Assembly: GCA_913055875.1 (NCBI GenBank)
Contig: CAJXJY010000010.1
Span: forward strand, 62,001 to 126,000
Length of the DNA stretch: 64,000 bases
Source of the DNA: an uncultured Altererythrobacter sp.
GTDB lineage: Bacteria > Pseudomonadota > Alphaproteobacteria > Sphingomonadales > Sphingomonadaceae
Direction of reading: 5' to 3'
The position numbers were made by a program, and so were the translations under genes. The notes below the pieces were generated by a model. That model was not told the origin of the DNA. It saw only the letters and a list, made by a program, of their open reading frames with translations, and did no database searches. Each line of letters opens with the position of its first letter. The first letter of the stretch is position 1. Positions 43,641-52,934 of the stretch are shown one piece after another.

Positions 43641-44264
43641 TCAACGGGGCCGGGAGATGCCCCGTGCGAGCATCGCATTGGCAGCGCCGGCCACCTCGTC
43701 GGGCGCAGGATCGCCCTCGCGCGCCCAGATCGCGTAGCGCAGGCCGAGAAACACGTTCATCCCCATCAGCGCCCAAGCCTCGGTTTCGCCCAGCCCCGCG
43801 CGGAACGCACCTGCGCGCCCGCCCGCCGCGAGCCGCTCGGCAATCCTCTCGGCGACGGTCTCGTAATGGCTGCGATAGCTCTCCGGATCGACGAATTCGG
43901 CCTCGTCGATGATGCGGTAGATTTCCTTGTGTTCGCCCGCGAAGCGCAGGAAGGCCTGCAGCGCGGCGCGTTCGATCTCGAGCGGATCGGCAATCCCCGC
44001 GATCCCATCGCGCGCGGTGACCTTCACCGATTCGCTCATGTCGCGCACGAGCGCGCGGAAGATCGCATCCTTCGAATCGTAATAGGTGTAGAAAGTGCCC
44101 AGCGCGACGCCCGCCGCCTGCGTGATCGAGCTGATCGACGCCTCGTGGAAACCTTTCTCTCCGAACTCCACCGCTGCGGCATCGAGCAGTTTGCGCAGAG
44201 TCTTGCGACCGCGTTCGGTGCGCGGCGTCTTGGTCTCGTCGGCCAGATGCGATCCCCGTCCCAT
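43641..44264 (-). CDS. TetR-family transcriptional regulator
   Basis: 207 residues. The HTH region is RKTLRKLLDAAAVEFGEKGF then SISSITQAAGVALGTFYTYYDSK (about 18-62), typical of AcrR/TetR proteins; the C-terminal domain has FLRFAGEHKEIYRIIDEAEF. It is divergent from the TonB receptor at 44368 with 103 nt between them, an arrangement usual for a local repressor. A perfect TTGAAA-N11-TTTCAA repeat lies in that gap. Confidence 0.88.
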   Translation of the reverse strand: MGRGSHLADETKTPRTERGRKTLRKLLDAAAVEFGEKGFHEASISSITQAAGVALGTFYTYYDSKDAIFRALVRDMSESVKVTARDGIAGIADPLEIERAALQAFLRFAGEHKEIYRIIDEAEFVDPESYRSHYETVAERIAERLAAGGRAGAFRAGLGETEAWALMGMNVFLGLRYAIWAREGDPAPDEVAGAANAMLARGISRPR

Positions 44265-44308
44265 GGCGGCCTGCCTAAGCCGGTCGGCAATCTTTCACAA
44301 GACGAAAC

Positions 44309-44331
44309 TTGAAAGTTGGTTCATGTTTCAA
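44309..44331. promoter_or_regulatory. candidate operator between TetR gene and TonB receptor
   Basis: The inverted repeat TTGAAA (44309-44314) with TTTCAA (44326-44331), overlapping GAAAC...GTTTC and followed by the CAATATTG palindrome. It lies 37 nt before the receptor start and is the only strong symmetry in the gap. Confidence 0.5.
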
Positions 44332-44367
44332 TATTGAGGGTGCACGAACCTTGTTGGGAGAGAAAGC

Positions 44368-46701
44368 ATGAGGGTCTCGCATACCCGCCTCGCGGCGGCG
44401 TTCATGGTCACCACCGCAGCCGTGGCATTCACCGCCGCGCCCGTGAGCGCGCAGGTTTCCGAAGAGGAAGAGGTCGCCGAGGCCAACGAGGCCGCGCCCG
44501 GCGACGGGATCATCGTGGTCAGCGCGCGCCGCCGCGACGAGCGGATCACCGATGTGCCGCTGTCGGTCACCGCAGTCAGCGGCGAGGAGCTGCTCAAGGA
44601 AGGCGCGCTCGAGATCACAGAACTGGGCAAGGAAGTGCCCAACCTGACGCTTGAGGTCTCGCGCGGCACCAACACCACGCTCACCGCCTTCATCCGCGGC
44701 GTCGGCCAGCAGGACCCGGTCGCCGGGTTCGAAGCCGGCGTCGGCCTCTATGTCGACGACGTCTATCTCAACCGCCCGCAGGCCGCAGTGCTCGACATCT
44801 ACGACCTCGAGCGGATCGAAGTGCTGCGCGGCCCGCAGGGCACGCTCTACGGCCGCAACACGATCGGCGGGGCGATCAAATACGTTACCCGCCGCCTGCC
44901 CGACGAATTCGAGATGAAGGTGCGCGGCACCTATGGCTCCTACGATCAGGCCGACCTGATCGTCAGCGCCTCGGCGCCGGTCGGCGATGCGGTGCGCGTC
45001 GGCGGCAGCGTCGCCCGGCTCAGCCGCGGCGGGTTCGGCGACAATCTCAATCTCGCCGGGGTCGAGAACTACAACAAGGACGTGTGGGCCGGCCGCGGCA
45101 CGATCGAGGTCGAAAGCGGCCCGCTGTTCGTCCGCTTGTCGGGCGACTACGTGAAGGACAATTCGGACCCGCGCCAGGGCACCCGCCTGCTGCCGGGCGC
45201 CTTCTCGGGCGCGCCGGTGCTCGACGACGTGTTCGACACCCGCGCCGGGCTCAACGTGGTCGAGCAGGAAGTCGAGGCCTATGGCGGCGCGCTCAACATC
45301 GCGCTCCAGGTCGGCGACAACATCACGCTCAAATCGATTACCGGCTATCGCGAGGACAGCTCGACCACGCCGATCGATTTCGACAGCCTGCCCGCGGCCG
45401 ATCTCGACGTGCCGGCGATCTACGAGAACGACCAGTTCAGCCAGGAAATCCAGCTGCTCTACGAAAGCGACCGGCTCAACGGCGTGATCGGCGCCTATTA
45501 CCTCGACGCCAACGCCTTCACCGCGTTCGACGTGGCGCTGTTTACCACCGGAGCGCTGCCCGTGGTCGGCCTGCCCGGACTCAACGCGCAGACACTCGGC
45601 GACGTCGATACCGAGACGTGGTCGATCTTCGGCGATTTCACCTACGACATCACCGACCGGCTGAGCGTGTCGCTCGGCGGGCGCTACACCTACGACAAGC
45701 GCACCAGCCGCATCCTGCGCACCACTTTCATCGGCGGCTTTTCGGACCTGTTCCCGCCATCGACCGCAATCCCGATCGCCGTCACCAGCGACTTCACCGG
45801 CAGCGAGACGTTCAAGGAATTCACCCCGCGCGCCTCGATCAGCTTCAAGCCGAACCCCGATCACAACATCTATTTCACCTATTCGCGGGGCTTCAAGGGC
45901 GGAGGGTTCGACCCGCGCGGCCAGTCGACCGCCGCGCCCGATCTCGATGGCGACGGCGATATCGATTTCGACGACCAGTTCGAATTCCTCAGCTTCGACC
46001 CGGAGAAGGTCGACAGCTACGAGTTGGGCTGGAAAGCCACTCTGATGGGCGGCGATCTCAACGTCGCTTTCGCGATCTTCAAGGGCGACTACACCGACGT
46101 CCAGATCCCGGGCTCGGTCGGCTTCGACACCAATGGCGACGGGACGAACGACAGCTTCATCGGAATCACCTCGAACGCGGGCGACGCCGACGTCAACGGG
46201 CTCGAATTCGAGTTCAATGCGGTCGCCGGGCGCGATTTCGCCGGGCCCGGCAGCCGCTTCACCGTCAACGGCGCGCTCGGCTATCTCGACGCCGAGTACA
46301 ACACCTTCATCGACGCCTTCGGCAACGATGTCGCCGACAGCCGAGTGTTCCAGAACACGCCCGAGATCACCGCCCATATGGGCTTCGACCTCGGCGTGCC
46401 GGTGGCGAGCGGGCTGGTCGATTTCATCGGCGCGGTGTCGCTGCGTTCGGACGCCAGCCAGTTCGAAATCCCCGGCCCGCTCGATCAGGACGGGTTCGCG
46501 CTGGTCGACGCCAGCATCGTCTACACCGCCGACAGCGACCGCTGGTCGATCGGCGTCCACGGCAAGAACCTGTTCGACAAGCGCTATATCGTCGCGGGCT
46601 ACGATTTCGTCACCGCCACGGTACTGGGCCTCGAGGGCAATCTGACCGCCTTCTACGGCGATCCGCGGCGCTTCTATGTCACGGGCGAAGTGCGCTTCTA
46701 G
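44368..46701 (+). CDS. TonB-dependent outer-membrane receptor
   Basis: 777 residues with a signal peptide ending near APVSAQ, the plug domain (about 50-180: GIIVVSARRRDERITDVPLS, IEVLRGPQGTLYGRNTIGGA), and a long barrel ending GEVRF with terminal Phe. It is of the FecA/sphingomonad type and only distantly related to the receptor at 40014. Barrel loops contain Asp-rich stretches (DLDGDGDIDFDDQ near 530 and NGDGTNDS near 590) that look like calcium-binding loops. It is followed by the hairpin repeat at 46724-46806, which may end its transcript. Confidence 0.93.
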   Translation: MRVSHTRLAAAFMVTTAAVAFTAAPVSAQVSEEEEVAEANEAAPGDGIIVVSARRRDERITDVPLSVTAVSGEELLKEGALEITELGKEVPNLTLEVSRGTNTTLTAFIRGVGQQDPVAGFEAGVGLYVDDVYLNRPQAAVLDIYDLERIEVLRGPQGTLYGRNTIGGAIKYVTRRLPDEFEMKVRGTYGSYDQADLIVSASAPVGDAVRVGGSVARLSRGGFGDNLNLAGVENYNKDVWAGRGTIEVESGPLFVRLSGDYVKDNSDPRQGTRLLPGAFSGAPVLDDVFDTRAGLNVVEQEVEAYGGALNIALQVGDNITLKSITGYREDSSTTPIDFDSLPAADLDVPAIYENDQFSQEIQLLYESDRLNGVIGAYYLDANAFTAFDVALFTTGALPVVGLPGLNAQTLGDVDTETWSIFGDFTYDITDRLSVSLGGRYTYDKRTSRILRTTFIGGFSDLFPPSTAIPIAVTSDFTGSETFKEFTPRASISFKPNPDHNIYFTYSRGFKGGGFDPRGQSTAAPDLDGDGDIDFDDQFEFLSFDPEKVDSYELGWKATLMGGDLNVAFAIFKGDYTDVQIPGSVGFDTNGDGTNDSFIGITSNAGDADVNGLEFEFNAVAGRDFAGPGSRFTVNGALGYLDAEYNTFIDAFGNDVADSRVFQNTPEITAHMGFDLGVPVASGLVDFIGAVSLRSDASQFEIPGPLDQDGFALVDASIVYTADSDRWSIGVHGKNLFDKRYIVAGYDFVTATVLGLEGNLTAFYGDPRRFYVTGEVRF

Positions 46702-46723
46702 AATCGTTTTCTGCTACGCAGAA

Positions 46724-46806
46724 GCGGCACAGGCCCGCTCCCTCACCCGGCCACCCACAGGTTACTATGGTCGGGGTGGCCGGGTGGGGGAGCGGGCCGG
46801 TGCCGC
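46724..46806. repeat. 83-nt hairpin repeat, copy 1
   Basis: A 33-bp stem (46724-46756 with 46774-46806; one A-C mismatch and one G-T pair) around a 17-nt loop ACAGGTTACTATGGTCG. It has the same dimensions as the copy at 59544-59626. It lies between the convergent TonB receptor and sulfotransferase stops. A second hairpin, GTTTCAGC-GAA-GCTGAAAC (46811-46829), follows after four bases. Confidence 0.85.
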
Positions 46807-46847
46807 AACCGTTTCAGCGAAGCTGAAACAGAGGCTACACCGCGGCC

Positions 46848-48227
46848 TTACCGCCGCGCCGCGAACCGTTCCCAGGCGGGACGTCCGGCCCCTTCGATCG
46901 GGATATCGTAGGTCGCTACATAGTCGCCCAGCCGTTCGAGCACTTCCCCGTCGCTCAGCCCGAATTCTTCCAGACTGTAGGTGTGCGGGCGGCGCTTCAA
47001 TTCGCGCGAGCGCTCGATGAAAGCTTCCATTCCGGTAACCGCAGGCGCGATGTCGAGATCGAGGAAGTCGTAGACCCGCTCCATCGTCGCCAGCCAGTCG
47101 TTGTCCATATCCTCGTACTGCACGTCGATCATCCGCTCGCGCGGGATCAAATCGCGCGCTGCGCGCATGCGCTCGACCTGCAGCGCGGTCTTGCGAAGCC
47201 ATTCCTGCCCCATCCGCGCCGGATCGACGTCGTCCGAATAGATGATCGTCTGGTTCCATGCGAGCGAGGTCGCGCTGCCGACGACCTTGAGCGGATCGCG
47301 ATGCGTGAAGATCAGCCGCGCATCCGGAAACACTTCGAGCAGCGCCGGCAGGTCGAGCATGTGTTGCGGAGTCTTGAGGATCCACGGCCGCAGCGAGCTC
47401 TCCTGCTGCGACCAGCCGATCAGCCGCAGGAGATCGGCCATCACGCGGTAGGCAGGCACGGCGCTTTCGCCCTCGCACCAGCGGCCATAGCTCGGCACCT
47501 GCCACTGCGCCTCGTGCTTCATCCCCCACATGCTGGCGACCAGCAGGCCGAGCTCCTCTTCGGGCTCCCAGGGGCCGGTCGGGTGGATCGACAGCGTGCG
47601 CGGATTGGCGAGCCGCGCCACTTTCATGATGCGTGCGGCGAGCTTGGGGCGGAAATCCTCCTCTCTGCCCGCCATCACCTCCTCGAAGCCGGGCCGCGGG
47701 ACCGGGCTGATCGTCTCGAAGCTGCGCAGGTGCGCGAAGCGCCGGTCGCTCGCGAGCAGGCGGTGGAGCCGCGTCGTGCCCGACCGCATCGGGCCGACGA
47801 TCACCGCCGGGTTCCTGATCGGGCGCGCGAGGATTTCGGGATGCTTCTTGAACCACATCTGCGCCAGCAGCCGGTCGCGCAGCACGTGGTGGAACTGCTT
47901 CATGGCGGAGAAGTCGCCCGCGGCGTTGAGCCGCGCCTCGGAGCGGATCGCGTCGAGCAGCACTTCCATCGGGCGTTCGAACCAGCGGTCGCCGAAATCG
48001 TCGAGCCCGGTCGCCTCGACGGCTTCGGCGAGCAGGAAGTCCTTGTCCAGCCGGGCCGGATCGATCGCGCCGAGCCGACGCCCCGCCCGGATGACCCAAT
48101 CCGCCGCGTCGATGAACGGTGTTCGCTTCGGGGGCCGGATCGGCTTTTCGGTCAAGACATCGCCCCAGATTACGGGAATTCGCGCGGAGTTGGCTGCCAG
48201 AAGCACGCCCCGCCTGTCCACCCACAA
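46848..48227 (-). CDS. sulfotransferase family protein
   Basis: 459 residues. The PAPS-binding 5' loop is IVGPMRSGTTRLHRLLA (about 143-159) and the 3'-phosphate motif is LIFTHRDPLKVVGSATS (about 290); WILKTPQHMLDLPALLEVFP is a typical block of the Sulfotransfer_3 group. It should transfer sulfate from PAPS to a hydroxyl or amine. The start is uncertain: the first 22 residues to GDVLTEKPI lack family character and a TTG start at LTEKPIRPPK is plausible. It is divergent from serS. Members are often found next to TonB receptors in sphingomonads; substrate unknown. Confidence 0.85.
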   Translation of the reverse strand: MWVDRRGVLLAANSARIPVIWGDVLTEKPIRPPKRTPFIDAADWVIRAGRRLGAIDPARLDKDFLLAEAVEATGLDDFGDRWFERPMEVLLDAIRSEARLNAAGDFSAMKQFHHVLRDRLLAQMWFKKHPEILARPIRNPAVIVGPMRSGTTRLHRLLASDRRFAHLRSFETISPVPRPGFEEVMAGREEDFRPKLAARIMKVARLANPRTLSIHPTGPWEPEEELGLLVASMWGMKHEAQWQVPSYGRWCEGESAVPAYRVMADLLRLIGWSQQESSLRPWILKTPQHMLDLPALLEVFPDARLIFTHRDPLKVVGSATSLAWNQTIIYSDDVDPARMGQEWLRKTALQVERMRAARDLIPRERMIDVQYEDMDNDWLATMERVYDFLDLDIAPAVTGMEAFIERSRELKRRPHTYSLEEFGLSDGEVLERLGDYVATYDIPIEGAGRPAWERFAARR

Positions 48228-48296
48228 CCCCCGTCATGCTCATGACGTTCCGCGCCCACTGGAAAAGGGCCGCCCGCTCGGGCATAGGCCGCGCCC

Positions 48297-49574
48297 ATGC
48301 ACGATATCCGCCTGATCCGCGACGACCCGCAAGCCTTCGACGCCGCCCTCGCCCGCCGCGGCTTCGAGGCTTCGTCCGAAGCGATCCTCGCGCTCGACGC
48401 CAAGCGCCGCGCGGTCACCACGCGGATGCAGGAGGCGCAGAACCGCCGCAACGAAGCGTCGAAGGCGATCGGCCAGGCGATAGGCCAGGGCGACACCGAG
48501 ACAGCCGAGGCACTCAAGGCGGAGGTCGCCGAGATCAAGCGGACGCTGCCGCAGTTGGAAGAAGAGGATCGCCAGCTGGGTGCGGAATTGAACGATGCCC
48601 TCGCCGTCATCCCCAACCTGCCCGCCGATGATGTGCCGCAAGGTTCGGACGAGAGCGACAATGTCGAAATCGCGCAATGGGGCAAGAAGCGCGAATTCGA
48701 TTTCGAACCGCAGGAGCACGCCGACCTCGCCCCCCCATTGGGAATGGATTTCGAAACCGGCGCGGCGATGTCGGGCGCGCGCTTCACCTTCCTGCGCGGC
48801 GGGATGGCGCGGCTGCACCGTGCGATCGCGCAGTTCATGCTCGACCGGCAGGCGGGCGAGAACGGCTATACCGAATGCAATCCGCCGGTGCTGGTCAACG
48901 ACGCAGCGATGTACGGCACCGACAAGCTGCCCAAGTTCGCGGACGACTCCTTTCGCACAACCGACGGACGGTGGCTGATCCCGACGAGTGAGGTCAGCCT
49001 GACCAGTTCGGTGATGGGGCAGATCCTCGATCCCGACACGCTGCCGCTGCGCCTGACCGCGCTCACCTCTTGCTTCCGCTCCGAAGCGGGCGCGGCGGGC
49101 AAGGATACGCGCGGCTTCATCCGCCAGCACCAGTTCGAGAAGGTCGAACTCGTCTCGATCACGCGGCCCGAGGACAGCGAGGCCGAGCACGAGCGCATGA
49201 CCGGCTGCGCCGAGGGCGTGCTGCAGGCGCTCGACCTGCCCTATCGCAAGGTGTTGCTGTGCACCGGCGACATGGGCTTCGGCGCGGGCAAGACCTACGA
49301 CCTCGAAGTGTGGCTGCCCGGCCAGGGCGCCTGGCGCGAGATCAGCTCGTGTTCGAACACCGGCGATTTCCAGGCGCGGCGGATGAATGCGCGCTACCGC
49401 CCCGAAGGCGAGAAGAAGACCGAGTTCGTCCACACGCTCAACGGATCGGGTCTCGCGGTCGGGCGCACGCTGGTGGCGGTACTGGAGAATTACCAGCAGC
49501 AAGACGGCAGCGTGACGGTGCCCGAAGTGCTGCGGCCCTATATGGGCGGGATCGAGCGGTTGCAGCCCAACTAG
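48297..49574 (+). CDS. serS: seryl-tRNA synthetase
   Basis: 425 residues, the usual length. The N-terminal coiled-coil tRNA-binding arm spans about 30-110, followed by the class II catalytic core: motif 1 region [24 protein letters not shown], motif 2 [21 protein letters not shown] with QFEKVELV, and motif 3 [20 protein letters not shown]. It charges tRNA-Ser (and tRNA-Sec where present) in the cytoplasm. Core housekeeping gene. Confidence 0.97.
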   Translation: MHDIRLIRDDPQAFDAALARRGFEASSEAILALDAKRRAVTTRMQEAQNRRNEASKAIGQAIGQGDTETAEALKAEVAEIKRTLPQLEEEDRQLGAELNDALAVIPNLPADDVPQGSDESDNVEIAQWGKKREFDFEPQEHADLAPPLGMDFETGAAMSGARFTFLRGGMARLHRAIAQFMLDRQAGENGYTECNPPVLVNDAAMYGTDKLPKFADDSFRTTDGRWLIPTSEVSLTSSVMGQILDPDTLPLRLTALTSCFRSEAGAAGKDTRGFIRQHQFEKVELVSITRPEDSEAEHERMTGCAEGVLQALDLPYRKVLLCTGDMGFGAGKTYDLEVWLPGQGAWREISSCSNTGDFQARRMNARYRPEGEKKTEFVHTLNGSGLAVGRTLVAVLENYQQQDGSVTVPEVLRPYMGGIERLQPN

Positions 49575-49585
49575 GCCTCGATATC

Positions 49586-49675
49586 GTCATGCTGAACTTG
49601 TTTCGGCATCCATTGTGCCTCACAGAGCCGTTCGTTCGATCTGGGAGATGAAACCCCAAACAAGTTCAGGGTGAC
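49586..49675. repeat. dispersed inverted repeat between serS and surE
   Basis: GTCATGCTGAACTTGTTT (49586-49603) is answered by AAACAAGTTCAGGGTGAC (49658-49675), 16 of 18 positions pairing, around a 54-nt spacer with no gene. The CTGAACTTGTTT core is, from memory, a common intergenic repeat in Sphingomonadales. The GTG at 49671 inside it is unlikely to be the surE start. Confidence 0.7.
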
Positions 49676-49694
49676 GGCTACGGGTAGGTGCGGT

Positions 49695-50456
49695 TTGAGA
49701 ATTTTGCTCACCAATGACGACGGCATCCACGGCCCCGGCTTCGAAGTGCTCGAGGAGATCGCGCGCGAACTGAGCGACGATATCTGGGTCTGCGCCCCGG
49801 CGGAGGAACAGTCCGGCGCGGGCCATTCGCTGACGCTCAATTTCCCCGTCCGGCTGCGCAAGCTCGGCGAGCGGCGCTTCTCGGTCACCGGCACACCGAC
49901 CGACAGCGTCATGCTGGCGCTGCGCACGGTGCTGGAGGAGAAACAGCCCGACCTGATCCTGTCGGGGGTCAATCGCGGCGCCAATCTCGGCGACGACATC
50001 ACCTATTCGGGCACCGTCTCCGCCGCGATGGAAGGCGCGCTGGCGGGAATCCGCTCGGTCGCGCTGAGCCAGGTGCTCGATCGCGAGGCCGACCACGACA
50101 TGTTCGACGCAGCGCGCGCATGGGGCGCCAAGGTGCTGCGACCGCTGCTCGACCTGCCCCTGACCGAGCGCACGCTGGTCAACGTCAATTTCCCCCCGCG
50201 CGCCGCCGCCGACATCGAGGGCATCCGCGCCGTACGGCAGGGCTTCCACGACTATTCGCGCACCAGCGTGGTCGAAGGGCGCGATCCACGCGGCCTGCGT
50301 TACTACTGGTTCGGGCTGCAGGCGATCGAGCACACGCTCGACCACGGCACCGATCTCGAGGCGATCGCAGACGGATATATTGCGGTGACGCCGCTGCAGC
50401 TCGAATTGACGCACGAGGCTTCGCTTGCCACTCTGCGCGAAAGGTTCGAAGAATAA
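49695..50456 (+). CDS. surE: 5'-nucleotidase SurE
   Basis: 253 residues from TTG 49695, which gives the standard SurE N-terminus (LRILLTNDDGIHGPGFEVLE, with the metal ligands Asp-Asp). Other blocks: VCAPAEEQSGAGHSLT, TGTPTDSVMLAL, LSGVNRGANLGDDITYSGTV, and NVNFPP. A GTG at 49671 would add eight residues encoded by the upstream repeat and is less likely. It dephosphorylates nucleoside monophosphates. It is followed by the LysM/M23 gene, an order seen widely (surE-nlpD type). Confidence 0.95.
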   Translation: MRILLTNDDGIHGPGFEVLEEIARELSDDIWVCAPAEEQSGAGHSLTLNFPVRLRKLGERRFSVTGTPTDSVMLALRTVLEEKQPDLILSGVNRGANLGDDITYSGTVSAAMEGALAGIRSVALSQVLDREADHDMFDAARAWGAKVLRPLLDLPLTERTLVNVNFPPRAAADIEGIRAVRQGFHDYSRTSVVEGRDPRGLRYYWFGLQAIEHTLDHGTDLEAIADGYIAVTPLQLELTHEASLATLRERFEE

Positions 50457-50482
50457 GGGACTTGATCGGGGAATTGGGCCGG

Positions 50483-51250
50483 ATGAAACGCCTTGCGCTG
50501 CTGCTGCTCGCCGCCCCTGCCCTCGTCGCAGCGGGCAATCCCGCGTCCGAAACCGAGCACGTCGTCGCGGAAGGCGAGACGCTCGGCGGCATCGCCAATC
50601 GCGCCAGAGTCCCCGCAGCGGTGATCGCGGCGGCCAACGGGCTGGTCGAACCCTATGTGCTCAAGACCGGGCAGGTGCTGCAGATCCCGCGCCAGCGCGT
50701 CCATACGGTCGCTGCTGGCGAGACCGGCTTCGCCATCGCCATTCGCTACGGCGTGCCCTTCGCCAACATCGCGATCGCCAATGCGCTGAAGCCGCCCTAC
50801 ACCATCCGCACGGGGCAGGAGCTGATCATCCCTGCGGTGCTCAGGAACCCGGCGCCGCCCCCGCAGCAGCGCGACGAGCCCTATTTCCGCTGGCCGCACG
50901 ACGGCGAGGTGCTGCTCGGGTTCTCGGACACGCATGACGGGATCGATATCGCCGCCAACCCACTCGAGATGATCCGTGCCGCGGCGAGCGGCACGGTGGC
51001 TTTCGCGGGCGAGGAACCGACTCGCTTCGGCCGCCAGGTACTGATCGATCACGGAAACGGCTGGCAGACCTCCTACGGCCATCTCGCGCGGATCACGGTC
51101 GAGGAAGGCGATATCGTCAAGACCGGCGAGCGGATCGGGCTTGCGGGCGATGCGGGTGTCGCCACCCGCACCGAACTGCACTTCGAAATCCGCAAGGACG
51201 GCAGGGACGTCGATCCCGCCACCAAATTGCCGAAGCGCGACGAGCCATGA
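50483..51250 (+). CDS. LysM-M23 metallopeptidase family protein (NlpD-like)
   Basis: 255 residues from ATG 50483. Signal peptide to about residue 17, two LysM domains (about 27-72, HVVAEGETLGGIANRARVPA; about 75-118, HTVAAGETGFAIAIRYGVPF), and an M23 endopeptidase domain (about 135-250) with the zinc ligands in HDGIDIA and the final LHFEI. It is either an amidase activator of the NlpD/EnvC type or an active peptidoglycan endopeptidase; the first His-x3-Asp and the LHFE motif are retained, so activity is possible. Its stop overlaps the next gene's ATG. Confidence 0.9.
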   Translation: MKRLALLLLAAPALVAAGNPASETEHVVAEGETLGGIANRARVPAAVIAAANGLVEPYVLKTGQVLQIPRQRVHTVAAGETGFAIAIRYGVPFANIAIANALKPPYTIRTGQELIIPAVLRNPAPPPQQRDEPYFRWPHDGEVLLGFSDTHDGIDIAANPLEMIRAAASGTVAFAGEEPTRFGRQVLIDHGNGWQTSYGHLARITVEEGDIVKTGERIGLAGDAGVATRTELHFEIRKDGRDVDPATKLPKRDEP

Positions 51251-52473
51251 GCAACCCGCCGGTCGACCGCATCGCTCCCTCGCAAAAACCGCGCACCATG
51301 CGCGGGCCGGGCTTCAAGCCGCTGCGGCGCGCGGTCAGGGTTCCCGTGTGGGGCGATCTCGGCATAAGGCTCGGCCTCGCGCTGCTGCTGATCTTCATCG
51401 TGGTGATGGTCCACTGGTGGGACCGCGAGGGCCTGGTCGACAATCTCGACGGCGAGGTCAGCTTTCTCGACGTGGTCTATTTCACCATGATCTCGATCAC
51501 CACCACCGGCTTCGGCGACATCGCCCCGATCAGCGACCGCGCGCGGATGGTCGAAGCTGTGATCGTGACCCCGATCCGCTTCGCGGTGTTCTTCATCTTC
51601 GTCGGAACGGCGTATAATTTCATCATCAAGCGCAGCTGGGAGAAGTGGCGCATGGCCCGCATCCAGGAAAAGCTCACCAACCATATCGTCGTGCTGGGCT
51701 ACGGCGTGTCCGGTTCCGAAGCGGTCGCCGAACTGATCGAGCGCGGCACCGATCCGCATTGCATCGTGGTCGTCGATCCGAGCGAGGATCGCCTCGCCGA
51801 TGCCGAGAAGGCCGGCTGCAACGTGATGGCGGGCGACGCCACGCGCGACGACACGCTCAACGCGGTGCGTATCGGCCAGGCGACCAACATCCTCGTTTCC
51901 GCCGGACGCGACGACACCTCGATCCTGATCGTGCTGACCGTGCGCCACCTTGCGCCCGACGTGCCGATCAGCGTGGTGGTGCGCGCCGACGACAACGAAT
52001 TTCTCGCCCGGCAGGCGGGTGCCAGCAATGTCATCAACCCTGTGCGTTTCACCGGGCTGCTCCTCGCAGGCAGCGCCAAGGGCGCGCATATCGCCGACTA
52101 TCTCGCCGACCTCGCTTCCGTCAGCGGTCGCGTCCAGCTGGTCGAGCGCAAGGTTGCCGAGGACGAATGCGGACTGGCGATCACCGAATTGAAGACCGGC
52201 GGGCGCGGCCTGCGGGTCTATCGCGACGGCCAGGCGCTCGGTTTCTGGGAAGCCGAATGCCAGAGCCTGAAGCCGGGCGACGTCGTGGTCGAGATCGTAC
52301 CGACCGTGAACGGCGAGGAGAAGGGCGACGACCTGGGGTCCGCAGAGCTGCATCTGCAAGCCGGTGCGGACGAACCGGTCGTGCGCCAACGCGGCCGCCG
52401 GTCGGCGGGCAAGCGGCTGAAGGATGCGCTCGCGCGAATGGTCAAGGGACCGGACGACACCGCCGACGCCTGA
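51247..52473 (+). CDS. potassium channel with RCK/TrkA-N domain
   Basis: 408 residues. A membrane segment at about 40-56, a pore helix and selectivity filter TTTGFGD (about 84-90), and a second membrane segment at about 100-121 give the two-helix channel. A Rossmann RCK domain follows (NHIVVLGYGVSGSEAVAELI near 139), with VVDPSEDRLADAEKAGCNVM and GDATRDDTL, then a C-terminal regulatory region to about 360. Filter GFGD replaces the commoner GYGD. It is coupled by ATGA to the M23 peptidase gene. Confidence 0.92.
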   Translation: MSNPPVDRIAPSQKPRTMRGPGFKPLRRAVRVPVWGDLGIRLGLALLLIFIVVMVHWWDREGLVDNLDGEVSFLDVVYFTMISITTTGFGDIAPISDRARMVEAVIVTPIRFAVFFIFVGTAYNFIIKRSWEKWRMARIQEKLTNHIVVLGYGVSGSEAVAELIERGTDPHCIVVVDPSEDRLADAEKAGCNVMAGDATRDDTLNAVRIGQATNILVSAGRDDTSILIVLTVRHLAPDVPISVVVRADDNEFLARQAGASNVINPVRFTGLLLAGSAKGAHIADYLADLASVSGRVQLVERKVAEDECGLAITELKTGGRGLRVYRDGQALGFWEAECQSLKPGDVVVEIVPTVNGEEKGDDLGSAELHLQAGADEPVVRQRGRRSAGKRLKDALARMVKGPDDTADA

Positions 52474-52495
52474 GAGTCATCGCGACCGGGCCGGC

Positions 52496-52801
52496 TTACC
52501 GCAGGTCGAGGCCCTTGCCCGAATCCTTCCAGTCATTGGTCATCTGCGCCATCGAATCGACATAGGACTTCCACGCGGTCTGGTTCATGCAGACTTTCCG
52601 GTACCGGGTGCGGCTGTTGGTGAGCAGCTGGCGCACGCAGATTTCGACATGTTCCTGCCCTTCGGGAAGCTCCATCGTCGCTGCCTGTCCCGAATCGCGC
52701 GCATAGATTGCCTTCGGCTTCTTCTCTTTCGCCATGGCGCCCGTGGTCATCCCGGTGGCCACCAACGCCAAGCCCATTGCTGCGAGTACCGTTGCGCGCA
52801 T
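52496..52801 (-). CDS. small exported hypothetical protein
   Basis: 101 residues with a Sec signal peptide (AAMGLALVATGMTTGAMA, cleaved near 24). The mature part contains two Cys (VEICVRQLL and YRKVCMNQ) that could form a disulfide, and is rich in basic and polar residues. Family not recognised. It is convergent with the channel gene. Confidence 0.7.
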   Translation of the reverse strand: MRATVLAAMGLALVATGMTTGAMAKEKKPKAIYARDSGQAATMELPEGQEHVEICVRQLLTNSRTRYRKVCMNQTAWKSYVDSMAQMTNDWKDSGKGLDLR

Positions 52802-52934
52802 TGTCCTGCCCTTCCCTGTCTGCCGATCGCGGGTATGCTGGCCTTATCGGTGCAAGCTGTCAATGCGCCGGGTGTCGGGCATTCGCCCGCGAACCCGCCT
52901 GCGAACCCATTGTACCGGCACAGGAATCGTGCCC

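Noticed and set aside
44275-46560. A 761-codon minus-strand frame opposite the second TonB receptor
   Set aside because: Same reason: valine/aspartate/arginine-rich shadow of a well-supported gene.
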